From the NCBI RefSeq assembly GCF_006715045.1, contig NZ_VFML01000001.1:1828501-1892500 (forward strand): a stretch of 64,000 nt of DNA. Direction: 5' to 3'. Position 1 is the first letter of the stretch; every line of letters begins with the position of its first letter. Origin of the DNA: Amycolatopsis cihanbeyliensis (lineage in GTDB: Bacteria > Actinomycetota > Actinomycetes > Mycobacteriales > Pseudonocardiaceae). The position numbers were made by a program, and so were the translations under genes. The notes under the pieces are model-generated. The model ran no database searches, was not told the origin of the DNA, and saw only the letters and a list, made by a program, of their open reading frames with translations. Shown here one piece after another: positions 1 to 8,111 of the stretch.

Positions 1-8
1 GCTGACAC

Positions 9-420
9 ATCAGTACCGCGATCGCCTTGTTCACCGGGGACCTGCGGGTGCACGAGACGGTGAACACCGTGGTGGCACCGAGGGTGCCCGGCACTGCACG
101 GACCTGCTGGTGGACGCCGATGTGGCGAACAACCAGCTGAACTGGCAGTGGGTGGCCGGGACCGGCACCGACAGCCGGCCCAACCGGGTGCTGAACCCGC
201 TGCCGCAGGCAAGCCGCCACGACCCGCTCGGCGAGTACGTGCGGCGCCACCTGCCCGAGCTGGCGGGGTCCCGGGGCGCGGGTACACGAGCCGTGGAAGC
301 TGCCCGCCGACGAGCGCCACGCCCTGGACTACCCGGAGCCGATCGTGGACCTGCGCGCGGGCGCGGACCGCTTCCTGGCCGCCCGCGAAAGCGGTGACGG
401 GTTCACCACGCGCAGTTGTG
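9..420 (+). pseudogene. Decayed deoxyribodipyrimidine photolyase remnant
   Basis: Three pieces of a photolyase lie in order but in different frames. Bases 9-60 read ISTAIALFTGDLRVHE, the family's N-terminal strand, with ATC at 9-11 where the ATG start is expected. Bases 98-265 encode TDLLVDADVANNQLNWQW then GTGTDSRPNR, the FAD-binding C-terminal region. Bases 282-400 continue in a third frame with VHEPWKLP and LDYPEPIVDL. Most of the protein (several hundred codons between the first two pieces) is missing, the start codon is lost, and there is a further frameshift near 266-281. No function is expected. The tail runs without a stop into the next gene's frame. Confidence 0.85.
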
Positions 421-503
421 TGATCCAGCCGATGGTCCTACCGTTGACACGGCGAGTCCCACAGTCGCGAACTCGCCGGCAGCCGCTCACCGGAGGTGGC
501 GGA

Positions 504-992
504 GTGAAGCCTTGCGTCCTTGTCGCCGGTGTCGGGAACAGCCTGCTCGGCGACGACGGTTTCGGGATGGAAGTGATCCAGCACCTGGAGAGCGCCTGCC
601 TGCCGGGATGGGTGCAGATCGCCGACTACGAGATCGGTGGCCGGATCACCTGCGACCTTGTCGGCGGGTACGACACCACGATTCTGATCGACGCCACACC
701 CAGGGGCGAGCAGCCGGGGACCGTGTCCGTGCTGGAGATCGACCCGGGCTCCGGCACCGCCGCCCCCTCCTTCGTCGCCGGCCACGGCATGCGGCCGGAC
801 GCCGTGTTCCAGCTACTGGAGTTGCTCGGCTGCGACGCGGGCCGGGTCCTGCTGGTGAGCTGCGAGCCACTGCGGCTCGGCAGCGGGATCGGGCTGAGCC
901 CGCCGGTGCACCGCGCCGTGCGGGTGGCCGTGCGCGCCGTCACCGACCTGGCCTGGGGCGCCAGCCCCGGGCTCGAGCAGGTCGAGACGTAG
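504..992 (+). CDS. Hydrogenase maturation protease (HybD/HyaD-type, M52 family)
   Basis: Predicted nickel-dependent endopeptidase that would remove the C-terminal tail of a [NiFe]-hydrogenase large subunit after metal insertion. The 162-aa length is normal for the family. The N-terminal GVGNSLLGDDGFG motif is present, and D18, D63 and H94 fall where E. coli HybD has its nickel ligands E16, D62 and H93. The GTG start at 504 is chosen because GGAGGT lies six bases upstream; the open frame extends further back only into the photolyase remnant. No hydrogenase structural gene is in the window, so the partner is either upstream of base 1 or elsewhere. The family is clear, the substrate is not. Confidence 0.85.
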   Translation: MKPCVLVAGVGNSLLGDDGFGMEVIQHLESACLPGWVQIADYEIGGRITCDLVGGYDTTILIDATPRGEQPGTVSVLEIDPGSGTAAPSFVAGHGMRPDAVFQLLELLGCDAGRVLLVSCEPLRLGSGIGLSPPVHRAVRVAVRAVTDLAWGASPGLEQVET

Positions 993-1039
993 GCGCCCGT
1001 CCGTGGCAGAACGCCGCCGATACTACTACCGTTCCTGGC

Positions 1040-1774
1040 ATGATCGGACTGCCCGACGGAATCGCCGCCTGCCTCTTCGACCTGGACGGTGTGCTCACCG
1101 GGACGGCCGTCCTGCACCGGGAGGCGTGGAAGCGGACCTTCGACGCCTTCCTGTCCGAACGCGACGGTCCCGGCTTCGAACAGTTCACCGCAGAGGACTA
1201 CGCGAGCTACGTCGACGGCAGGCCACGCGCCGACGGCGTGCGGGAGTTCCTCACCTCCCGCGGGATCGATCTGCCGGAGGGCGATCCGGACGACCCGCCG
1301 AGGGCGAACACGGTCCACGGTGTCGGCAGGCGGAAGAACGAGCTGCTGCAACGCATCCTCGCCGAGCGCGGGGTCACCCCGTTCCCCGGTTCGGTGCGCT
1401 ACCTGGAGGCGGCCAGGGAGGCCGGGCTGGCCATCGGCGTGGTCACCTCCTCGGCCAACGGCGCCGCGGTGCTGGACGGGGCAGGGCTCACCCCGTTCGT
1501 GCAGGCCAGGATCGACGGGCTGGTGATCGCCAGGGAGGGGTTGCGCGGTAAGCCCGCGCCGGATTCCTTCCTCGCCGGGGCCACGGAACTCGGCGCCGCG
1601 CCTGCCAGGACCGCCGTGTTCGAGGACGCGCTGTCCGGGGTGGAGGCAGGCAAAGCGGGCGGGTTCGGCTACGTGGTGGGGGTGAACCGCGCCGGCCAGG
1701 CCGACCGGTTACGCGAGTACGGGGCCGATGTCGTGGTCGACGACCTCGCCGAGCTGCTGGAGCGGGCCGGATGA
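1040..1774 (+). CDS. HAD-superfamily hydrolase, beta-phosphoglucomutase-like
   Basis: A 244-aa HAD enzyme. FDLDGVLTGTA supplies the nucleophile and acid/base aspartates of motif I, VVTSSANG is motif II, RGKPAPD the motif III lysine, and VFEDALSGVEAG the Mg-binding motif IV. A helical cap follows motif I, as in beta-phosphoglucomutases. Its stop overlaps the ATG of the GH65 phosphorylase gene (ATGA at 1771-1774), a strong sign of translational coupling. GH65 phosphorylases of this type release beta-glucose 1-phosphate, so the likely job is to convert it to glucose 6-phosphate. The ATG at 1040 is the first in frame just before the conserved N-terminus; an upstream extension would overlap the preceding gene. 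Confidence 0.88.
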   Translation: MIGLPDGIAACLFDLDGVLTGTAVLHREAWKRTFDAFLSERDGPGFEQFTAEDYASYVDGRPRADGVREFLTSRGIDLPEGDPDDPPRANTVHGVGRRKNELLQRILAERGVTPFPGSVRYLEAAREAGLAIGVVTSSANGAAVLDGAGLTPFVQARIDGLVIAREGLRGKPAPDSFLAGATELGAAPARTAVFEDALSGVEAGKAGGFGYVVGVNRAGQADRLREYGADVVVDDLAELLERAG

Positions 1775-4152
1775 CCAGCCCGCGCCGAGGATACGAATGC
1801 GGCCCGTGGGAACTGCGCTGGCGCGGTCTGGACCTGGAGGAGCTGCAGCGGACCGAGTCCACCTTCGCGCTGTCCAACGGGCACATCGGCATGCGCGGCA
1901 CCCTCGAGGAGGGCGAGCCGCGCGGGCTGCCGGGCACCTACCTGAACGGCTTCTACGAGCAGCACGCGTTGCCCTATGCCGAGCGCGGCTACGGCTACCC
2001 GGAGGCCGGCCAGACCGTGGTCAACGTAACCGACGGGAAGATCATCCGGTTGCTGGTCCAGGACGAGCCGCTGGACATGCGATACGGCAGGGCCACCACC
2101 CATGAGCGGGTACTGGACTTCCGGTCCGGCACGCTGCGGCGGACCACGGACTGGATCTCGCCGACCGGTCGCACGGTGCGGGTGAGCAGCGAACGCCTGG
2201 TGTCCTTCACCCAGCGCGCGGTGGCCGCGATCCGGTACGAGGTCGAACCACTGGACGACGACGTGCAACTGGTGGTCCAGTCCGACCTGCTGGCGAACGA
2301 GCCGGTCGAGACCGAGGCAGGCGACCCGCGGGTGGCGGCGGCGCTGAAGTCCCCGCTGAACGCGGAGTTCTCCTGGGCCGACGGCTACCGGGCGGTGCTG
2401 GTGCACCACACCGCGGTGTCCGGGCTGCGGATGGCGGCCGCGATGGACCACGAGATCGAGACCCCGTCCGGGCTGCGCACCCGGATCCGCGTCGAGGACG
2501 ACCTCGCCAGGCTGACCGCGGCGGTGGACGTGCCGAAGGGGCAGCGGCTGCGGGTCACCAAGTTCCTCGGCTACGGCTGGTCCACCCAGCGTTCGGCGCC
2601 GGCGGTGCGCTCGCAGGTCGAGGCCGCACTGGCCGGGGCGCTGCAGACCGGCTGGGACGGGCTGCTGGCCGAGCAGCGCGAGTACCTCGACCGGTTCTGG
2701 GACAGCGCAGACGTCGAGATCGACGGCGACCCCGAAATGCAGCAGGCGGTGCGTTTAGCCCTGTTCCACATCCTGCAGGCGGGTGCCCGCGGGGAGAACA
2801 GGGCCATCCCCGGCAAGGGGCTGACCGGTCCTGGCTACGACGGGCACGCCTTCTGGGACACCGAGGCCTTCGTGCTGCCCGTGCTCACCTACACGATGCC
2901 GGGCGCGGCCCGCGACGCGCTGCTCTGGCGACATTCCACAATAGACAAAGCGAGGGCGAGGGCGCGGCAGTTGGGGCTGCGCGGCGCGGCGTTCCCCTGG
3001 CGTTCGATCAACGGGGCGGAGTGCTCGGCGTACTGGCCGGCCGGGACGGCGGCCTTCCACGTCGGCGCGGCGATCGCGGAGGCCACCGTCCGCTACCTCG
3101 CCGCCAGCGGGGACACCGAGTTCGACGAGCAGCACGGCACCGAGTTGCTGCTGGAGACGGCGCGGCTGTGGCTCTCGCTGGGGCATCACGATCAACACGA
3201 CGGCTTCCGCATCGACGGGGTGACCGGCCCCGACGAGTACTCCGCGGTGACCGACAACAACGTCTACACCAACCTGATGGCGCGGCGGAACCTGCGGGAG
3301 GCCGCGGCGGCCTGCGAGCGAAACCCGGACGTGGCCGCGATGTTCGGGGTGGACGCCACCGAGATCGGGGACTGGCGTGCGGCGGCGGACGCGATGACCA
3401 TGCCCTACGACGAGTTGCTCGGCGTGCATCCGCAGTCGGAGGGTTTCACCCAGCACGCCGTGTGGGACTTCGCGAGCACCCCGGCGGCGAACTACCCGCT
3501 GCTGCTGCACTATCCCTACTTCGACCTCTACCGCAAGCAGGTGGTGAAGCAGGCCGACCTGGTGCTGGCGATGCACCTGTGCGGGGACGCGTTCACCGCC
3601 GAGCAGAAAGCCAGGAACTTCGCCTACTACGAGGCGGTGACCGTGCGGGACTCCTCGCTGTCCGCGGGCACGCAGGCGGTGCTCGCCGCCGAGGTCGGGA
3701 ACCTGGACCTGGCCTACGACTACCTCGGCGAAGCCGCCCTGACCGACCTGCACGACCTGCATAACAACGTGCGCAACGGGCTGCACATGGCCTCACTCGC
3801 CGGTGCGTGGACCGCGATGGTCGCCGGGTTCGGCGGGATGCGGGACCACGGGGGCCGGCTCAGCTTCGCCCCCCGGCTGCCGGGCGAGCTGAACCGGATC
3901 GCGTTCCGGATGTGCTTCCGCGACTCCCGGTTCGAGGTGGAGATCCACCCCGGGGAGACGCGCTACCGGCTGCTGTCCGGCAGTCCGCTACGGCTCACCC
4001 ACCACGGCTCGGCGTTCGAACTCGGCACCGAGCCGGTGCACCTGCCGATCCCGCGGCTCACCGCCCCGCCATGGCCGGAGCACCCCGCGGGCCGGGCGCC
4101 GATCCGGCGGCACCCGGAGCGGATCCGGCGCAACATCGAGCAGGAAAGCTAG
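1771..4152 (+). CDS. Glycoside hydrolase family 65 (maltose/trehalose/kojibiose phosphorylase type)
   Basis: A 793-aa GH65 protein, full length for the family, with an N-terminal beta-sandwich (about 10-270), an (alpha/alpha)6 catalytic barrel (about 320-690) and a small C-terminal beta domain. E489 in GVTGPDEYSAVTDNN is the expected general acid (E487 in Lactobacillus brevis maltose phosphorylase). SAGTQAVLAAE near 633 matches the phosphate-binding loop, and FWDTEAF is conserved. It should phosphorolyse an alpha-linked glucose disaccharide with inversion to beta-glucose 1-phosphate. The coupled upstream mutase gene supports phosphorylase rather than hydrolase activity; the linkage cannot be told from sequence. 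Leu329 is encoded by TTA (2755-2757), a very rare codon in such genomes. Confidence 0.92.
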   Translation: MTSPRRGYECGPWELRWRGLDLEELQRTESTFALSNGHIGMRGTLEEGEPRGLPGTYLNGFYEQHALPYAERGYGYPEAGQTVVNVTDGKIIRLLVQDEPLDMRYGRATTHERVLDFRSGTLRRTTDWISPTGRTVRVSSERLVSFTQRAVAAIRYEVEPLDDDVQLVVQSDLLANEPVETEAGDPRVAAALKSPLNAEFSWADGYRAVLVHHTAVSGLRMAAAMDHEIETPSGLRTRIRVEDDLARLTAAVDVPKGQRLRVTKFLGYGWSTQRSAPAVRSQVEAALAGALQTGWDGLLAEQREYLDRFWDSADVEIDGDPEMQQAVRLALFHILQAGARGENRAIPGKGLTGPGYDGHAFWDTEAFVLPVLTYTMPGAARDALLWRHSTIDKARARARQLGLRGAAFPWRSINGAECSAYWPAGTAAFHVGAAIAEATVRYLAASGDTEFDEQHGTELLLETARLWLSLGHHDQHDGFRIDGVTGPDEYSAVTDNNVYTNLMARRNLREAAAACERNPDVAAMFGVDATEIGDWRAAADAMTMPYDELLGVHPQSEGFTQHAVWDFASTPAANYPLLLHYPYFDLYRKQVVKQADLVLAMHLCGDAFTAEQKARNFAYYEAVTVRDSSLSAGTQAVLAAEVGNLDLAYDYLGEAALTDLHDLHNNVRNGLHMASLAGAWTAMVAGFGGMRDHGGRLSFAPRLPGELNRIAFRMCFRDSRFEVEIHPGETRYRLLSGSPLRLTHHGSAFELGTEPVHLPIPRLTAPPWPEHPAGRAPIRRHPERIRRNIEQES

Positions 4153-4319
4153 TCCGGCGGCTCCGGGGTGACCTCGTCCTCGCTGAGGTCCTCGGCGTGC
4201 TTGACCTCGTCCTTGTTCACCGGTTCGGGGACGTCGCCGGTTCCGCCGCCGATATCCCGGTCGGGCGGGACCGGGACATTGCTCGGTTCGCTGTCCCAGT
4301 GGTGGCTGCGGTCCTGCAT
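4149..4319 (-). CDS. Small acidic hypothetical protein
   Basis: A 56-aa hydrophilic protein starting MQDRSHHWDSEP and ending in an Asp/Glu/Pro-rich tail (EDLSEDEVTPEPPD). It has no membrane segment and no recognised domain. The gene is convergent with the GH65 gene, and the two stop codons overlap at 4149-4152. The ATG at 4319 is preferred; the same frame stays open to a GTG at 4379 with no visible ribosome site. Codon third positions are GC-rich as in real genes nearby. It may be a genuine small conserved actinobacterial protein, but I do not recognise it. Confidence 0.5.
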   Translation of the reverse strand: MQDRSHHWDSEPSNVPVPPDRDIGGGTGDVPEPVNKDEVKHAEDLSEDEVTPEPPD

Positions 4320-4511
4320 ACCCCAGGTGTACCCGAATTCCCCGGAATCAGTCAGTGTCCGGCTGGAAACGTGCGACACGATCGGTTCTCAGCCGCCATA
4401 CCATGGAGACCGGAAGTAGGCCGACTCGGCGGAACGCGGCTGTGCTTGCGAGACAAAAAGGGTCGGCCTGCTGGAGGTCGGAGTGGTATCCACCGGCACA
4501 GTCAGTGCGTC

Positions 4512-5477
4512 TCATGCCGCCGACCTGCTGCCCCAGGGGTCGGACTCGTGCCGGTCCAGCATGGTGAGCAGCAGCCCCTGCGTGGTGGACCAGGGACAGA
4601 TCGCCGCGGGCCCGCCGAACACGGTGAGCAGAGCCTCCGCGACCACCGCGCCGGCCAGTGCCTGCCGTGCCCGGCCGCGGGAGATCCCCGGCAACTCGGC
4701 CCTGCGCTCGGGCGGCAGCTTCGCCAACCGGGGTATCCAGGTGCGCAGGTCGTCCAGGTGCAGGTCCCGAGCGGTACCGCGCTGCGGCCGGGCTCCGGCC
4801 AGCCGGGCCAGTTGGCGCAGCACCTTGGAGCAGCCGACCGTGCGGTAGTCCCGCACCGGCCACTCCACATCGCGCAACACCGCGCGCACCCGGTCGAGGG
4901 CGTACTCGCGCAGCGCCGCGACCCGCTCCTGGCTCGGGCCGGCGGTGTCGAACCAGGACCGGGTCATCTCGCGCGCGCCGAGCCGCAACGAACGGGCACA
5001 GCTCGCCCGCTCGCCGTCCCCTGCGGCCAGCTCGACCGTCCCGCCGCCGATGTCCAGCACGAGCAGCGGCCCCGCCGAGGCGCCGTACCAGCGCCGGGCG
5101 GCGAGATAACCCAACTCGGCCTCACGCGTCCCGGGCAGCGGGCGCAGCCGGACGCCGGTCGCCCGGTATACCGCGCCGAGCACGCCGTCGGCGTTGCGGG
5201 CGTCCCGGATCGAGGAGGTGGCCAACGGGTAGACCTCACTCACCCCGTGCTCCCGCGCCACCCGCTGGGCCGCGCGGACCCCGTCCACGACCTCGGCGAC
5301 GCCCTGCGGGGCGAGCCGCCCGGTCGGGTCCAGCGCGCGGTCGAGCCGCAGCCGGGTCTTGTGGTCGAGCTCGGGCCTCAGCGGGCTACCACCGCGACGG
5401 ACCGCAAGCAGGCGCGCACTGAACGCGCCGACATCCAGCACACCCAGTAGGGACTCCGCCTGCCCACCGACCCTCAC
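4512..5477 (-). CDS. Ppx/GppA family phosphatase
   Basis: A 321-aa protein of the exopolyphosphatase/pppGpp phosphohydrolase family (ASKHA fold). The first phosphate loop is LLGVLDVGAFSARLL near the N-terminus, YPLATSSIRDARN is the conserved strand before the second lobe, and LLVLDIGGGTVELA is the second phosphate loop. Most actinobacterial members have DxGSNT in the first loop; here it reads DVGAFS, so substrate handling may differ. The GTG at 5477 is chosen because GGAGG sits eight bases upstream. It likely acts in the cytosol on polyphosphate or (p)ppGpp. It is transcribed divergently from the sortase-like gene. Confidence 0.88.
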   Translation of the reverse strand: MRVGGQAESLLGVLDVGAFSARLLAVRRGGSPLRPELDHKTRLRLDRALDPTGRLAPQGVAEVVDGVRAAQRVAREHGVSEVYPLATSSIRDARNADGVLGAVYRATGVRLRPLPGTREAELGYLAARRWYGASAGPLLVLDIGGGTVELAAGDGERASCARSLRLGAREMTRSWFDTAGPSQERVAALREYALDRVRAVLRDVEWPVRDYRTVGCSKVLRQLARLAGARPQRGTARDLHLDDLRTWIPRLAKLPPERRAELPGISRGRARQALAGAVVAEALLTVFGGPAAICPWSTTQGLLLTMLDRHESDPWGSRSAA

Positions 5478-5615
5478 GTCCAGTACCTCCGCGTCTCCGC
5501 CATGACGGCTGATACCCAGCCCGCACGATTCCAAACGCGAGACCCGGTGGCGGGGCGCACCAGGTCGGCAATTTTGGCGATTTTCCCACTGTCAGTGCGA
5601 GCAGGTTGCCGAACT

Positions 5616-5631
5616 GTCACCTCATAGTGAC
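5616..5631. promoter_or_regulatory. Inverted repeat in a divergent promoter region
   Basis: GTCAC-ctcata-GTGAC is a perfect 5-bp dyad with a 6-bp spacer, in the 273-bp gap between the divergent ppx-like (minus) and sortase-like (plus) genes. The gap is less GC-rich than the genes, as expected for promoters. It could be a regulator site for either gene; no regulator can be assigned. Confidence 0.3.
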
Positions 5632-5750
5632 CCGAACGAGTGATAGAAGCCAGTCTGCCATTCGGAGCAGTAACGCTACGTCGGTCACCGAACGATCACA
5701 GATCAGACGCGCTGAACGTTACGCAATCCTGGCCAGGGTGGGAGCAACGG

Positions 5751-6422
5751 ATGACATCGGCCGGTGGCAAGCAACGTCACGACGACATCCGCAGGCTCAC
5801 CGCGGTCGCCGCCGCGACTGTCGTCGCGCTCGCCACCGTACTGGCCGGGATCAACGTGCTGTTCGATCCCGCGGACGGCCGGGTGGACACCGCCGCGGTG
5901 ACCCAGGACGAGCCCACGCCGGGCACCCAGGCGGTGCACGGCCGATCGGACAACCGGCCGAGCGCGCTCCCACCTTCCGCCCCCGCGGCCCTGACCATTC
6001 CGGCCATCGGGGTGGCCACCAGCGCACTGATCGACCTCGGTTTCACCCACACCGGAGCCATCGAGATCCCCGGCGAGGCTCGGGCGGTGGGCTGGCTCAG
6101 CTCCACCCCCACCCCCGGCGAGCGGGGTGCCGCGGTGTTCGTGGGCAACGCCGAATTCGGTTACCAGAGCGGTGCCTTCTTCCGGCTGCACGAGCTCGAT
6201 CGCGGCGACACGATCACCGTCGACCGCAGGGACGGGGTGACCGCGGTGTTCACGGTGTACCGGGTGGGCTCCCGCCCCCGGCACGGCGACACCGCACAGC
6301 TCACCCGCCCCAGCAAAGCCCCCGAGGTACGGCTGACCACCTGCGGCGGCCACTTCGACGACGGCACCACGGGGCACGCCGAGGACGTGGTCGTGTACGC
6401 CAGGCTGACCGCCACCCGGTGA
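5751..6422 (+). CDS. Class F sortase-like membrane protein lacking the catalytic His
   Basis: A 223-aa protein: cytosolic N-terminus, one membrane segment (about 15-36), a linker, then a sortase domain (about 78-222). [18 protein letters not shown], the [12 protein letters not shown] strand, [15 protein letters not shown] and [24 protein letters not shown] all match class F sortases. C198 and R194 of the active site are present. Where the family has GHVD with the catalytic His, this protein reads GNAE (N133). The DNA there is unambiguous, GGC AAC GCC GAA. It may be a non-catalytic homologue or use another base. The start is fixed by GGAG six bases before ATG 5751. No obvious sorting substrate is adjacent. 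Confidence 0.82.
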   Translation: MTSAGGKQRHDDIRRLTAVAAATVVALATVLAGINVLFDPADGRVDTAAVTQDEPTPGTQAVHGRSDNRPSALPPSAPAALTIPAIGVATSALIDLGFTHTGAIEIPGEARAVGWLSSTPTPGERGAAVFVGNAEFGYQSGAFFRLHELDRGDTITVDRRDGVTAVFTVYRVGSRPRHGDTAQLTRPSKAPEVRLTTCGGHFDDGTTGHAEDVVVYARLTATR

Positions 6423-6425
6423 CCG

Positions 6426-8111
6426 TCACCCTGCGGCGCCCCCGCCCGCCCACTCGGTGACCACCGAGTCGAGCACGGGAAGCGGCAGGTGCCCGTTGCG
6501 CAGCACCACATCGTGGAAGTCCCGGATGTCGAAGTCCGCGCCCAGCGCCCGTTCCGCCTCCGCCCGGATCCGCTGGATCTCCAGCCTGCCCACCATGTAC
6601 GACAACGCCTGCCCCGGCCACGCGACGTAGCGATCCACCTCGGACTCGATCTCGACCCGACTCTGCGGCACGTTCTCCAGCAGGTAGTCCACCGCGCGCT
6701 GCCGACTCCAGCCCAATGCGTGCAACCCGGTGTCCACCACCAGCCTTCCCGCCCGCATCGAGTCCTCGGCCAGCATGCCGAGCCGGGCGATGTCCCCGGA
6801 GTACAGGCCCATCTCGTCGGCGAGCCGCTCGGCGTACAACCCCCAGCCCTCGATATAGGCGTTCACATCGGCGATCCTGCGCAGCAGCGGCAGCTCGGTC
6901 AGCCCGATCGCGGTGGAGAGCTGGAAATGGTGGCCCGGGACCGCCTCGTGGAAAGCGACCGCCTCGCTGATGTGCCGGGACCGCTCCCGCGCGCGGTCAG
7001 TGTTGGCGTAGTAGATCCCGGGCCGGGACCCGTCCACGGCAGGCTCCATGTAGTACGCGATCGTGCCGCCATCGGCCTCGGTCTCCGGCACCGCACGCAC
7101 CTCGCAGCGCTGCGGCGGGACGGACCGGAACCACAGTGGGGCAACGGTCTCGGTGCGGGCGATCGCTGCGCGTGCGGCGTCGAGCAGTTCGTCCCCGTCC
7201 CGCCAGCGCAGTTCCGGGTCGGTGCGCAGGCGGTGGAAGATCTCCCCGAGGTCGGCCGTGCCGAACACCCGCCTGCCGATCTCCGCGTACTCGCCGGTCA
7301 GCTTCTCGATCAGTATCAGGCCGGTGTCGTGCAGCTCCCGTGCCGAGCGTGCGGTGGTGGTGTGCGCCCTGATCAGGCCGGCGTACCGCCGCTCGCCCTC
7401 CGGCAGCCAGCACAGCCCCGGCCGGTCCGCGGGCAGGCCGCGCGGGGCGAGTTCCTGGGCGAGGAACTCGCGGTAGCGCCGGTACGCGGGACGCACGACC
7501 TCGGCCAGTAGCCGTTCCTGCTCCTCGGCGTAGCCCGCGACCTCGACCCGCGGCCGGATCCGCAGCGGGTCGGTCTGCACACCGGCAAGGTAACGGTCGA
7601 CATAGGCGATACCGGCCTCGACCAGGAGCCTCGGCGGCAGGTTGCCCTCGGCGGCACCCGCCCGCTGCCGCTCGACAATGGTGTCCACATAGGACGAGAA
7701 TGTGGCCAGCCGCTCCAGGTGGCCGCGCGCCGTCTCCTCGCTCGGGAGAGTGATCAGCGGAAAGGAGGTCATCGGCAGCAGGGCCGGCGCGTGCAGGCCG
7801 TTGCTGACCACGAACTCGGCCAGCCGCGCGTCGATCCGGTCCACCGCGGCCCCCGCCTGCTGGATCACCACCTGGCGGGTCAGCGCCACCTGCGCGGGCA
7901 ACCCTTCCGGCGGGATCGCCTCCGCCCGCGCGGCGAGCTCGAGGTAGCCCGCCCGGTGTCGCCGCTCGGCCTCGGCGCTGTAGTCGGCAAGTCTGCCGTC
8001 GTGCTCGCCACGCACCCCGAGCATCGAGGCGAACAGCGGGTGCTCCGTGAAGTGCAGGTCGATGTACTCATCCGCCAGCCGGTTGATCTCGGTGCATGCT
8101 CCTTCACTCAT
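6426..8111 (-). CDS. DUF885 family protein (putative metallopeptidase-like), copy 1
   Basis: A 561-aa intact member of DUF885. The hallmark [12 protein letters not shown] (HExxPGHH) in the C-terminal half looks like a zinc-peptidase helix, so peptidase activity is predicted but unproven. There is no signal peptide. The ATG at 8111 overlaps the end of copy 2: with copy 2's frame restored the overlap is the usual ATGA. The gene is convergent with the sortase-like gene, with 3 bp between stops. Its last part shares an almost identical DNA tract with copy 2 (6511-6652) although the proteins otherwise differ considerably. Confidence 0.85.
   Translation of the reverse strand: MSEGACTEINRLADEYIDLHFTEHPLFASMLGVRGEHDGRLADYSAEAERRHRAGYLELAARAEAIPPEGLPAQVALTRQVVIQQAGAAVDRIDARLAEFVVSNGLHAPALLPMTSFPLITLPSEETARGHLERLATFSSYVDTIVERQRAGAAEGNLPPRLLVEAGIAYVDRYLAGVQTDPLRIRPRVEVAGYAEEQERLLAEVVRPAYRRYREFLAQELAPRGLPADRPGLCWLPEGERRYAGLIRAHTTTARSARELHDTGLILIEKLTGEYAEIGRRVFGTADLGEIFHRLRTDPELRWRDGDELLDAARAAIARTETVAPLWFRSVPPQRCEVRAVPETEADGGTIAYYMEPAVDGSRPGIYYANTDRARERSRHISEAVAFHEAVPGHHFQLSTAIGLTELPLLRRIADVNAYIEGWGLYAERLADEMGLYSGDIARLGMLAEDSMRAGRLVVDTGLHALGWSRQRAVDYLLENVPQSRVEIESEVDRYVAWPGQALSYMVGRLEIQRIRAEAERALGADFDIRDFHDVVLRNGHLPLPVLDSVVTEWAGGGAAG
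6511..6652. repeat. Near-identical tract shared by the two DUF885 genes (repeat copy 1)
   Basis: Bases 6511-6652 match 8202-8343 at a constant offset of 1691 with only about two differences in 142 bp, while the rest of the two genes is clearly diverged. This is the 3' coding part (residues [10 protein letters not shown]... to the DFHDVVL region). Such a short identity island in old paralogues points to gene conversion. Confidence 0.8.

Noticed and set aside
3807..5450. 547-codon plus-strand open frame over the GH65 end and the Ppx/GppA gene
   Set aside because: No recognisable domain, and it overlaps two well-supported genes in other frames.
6418..6430. GGTGAC-c-GTCACC dyad between the sortase-like and DUF885 genes
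   Set aside because: Both convergent genes end in TGA here, which by itself creates most of the symmetry. The stem is too short for a terminator.
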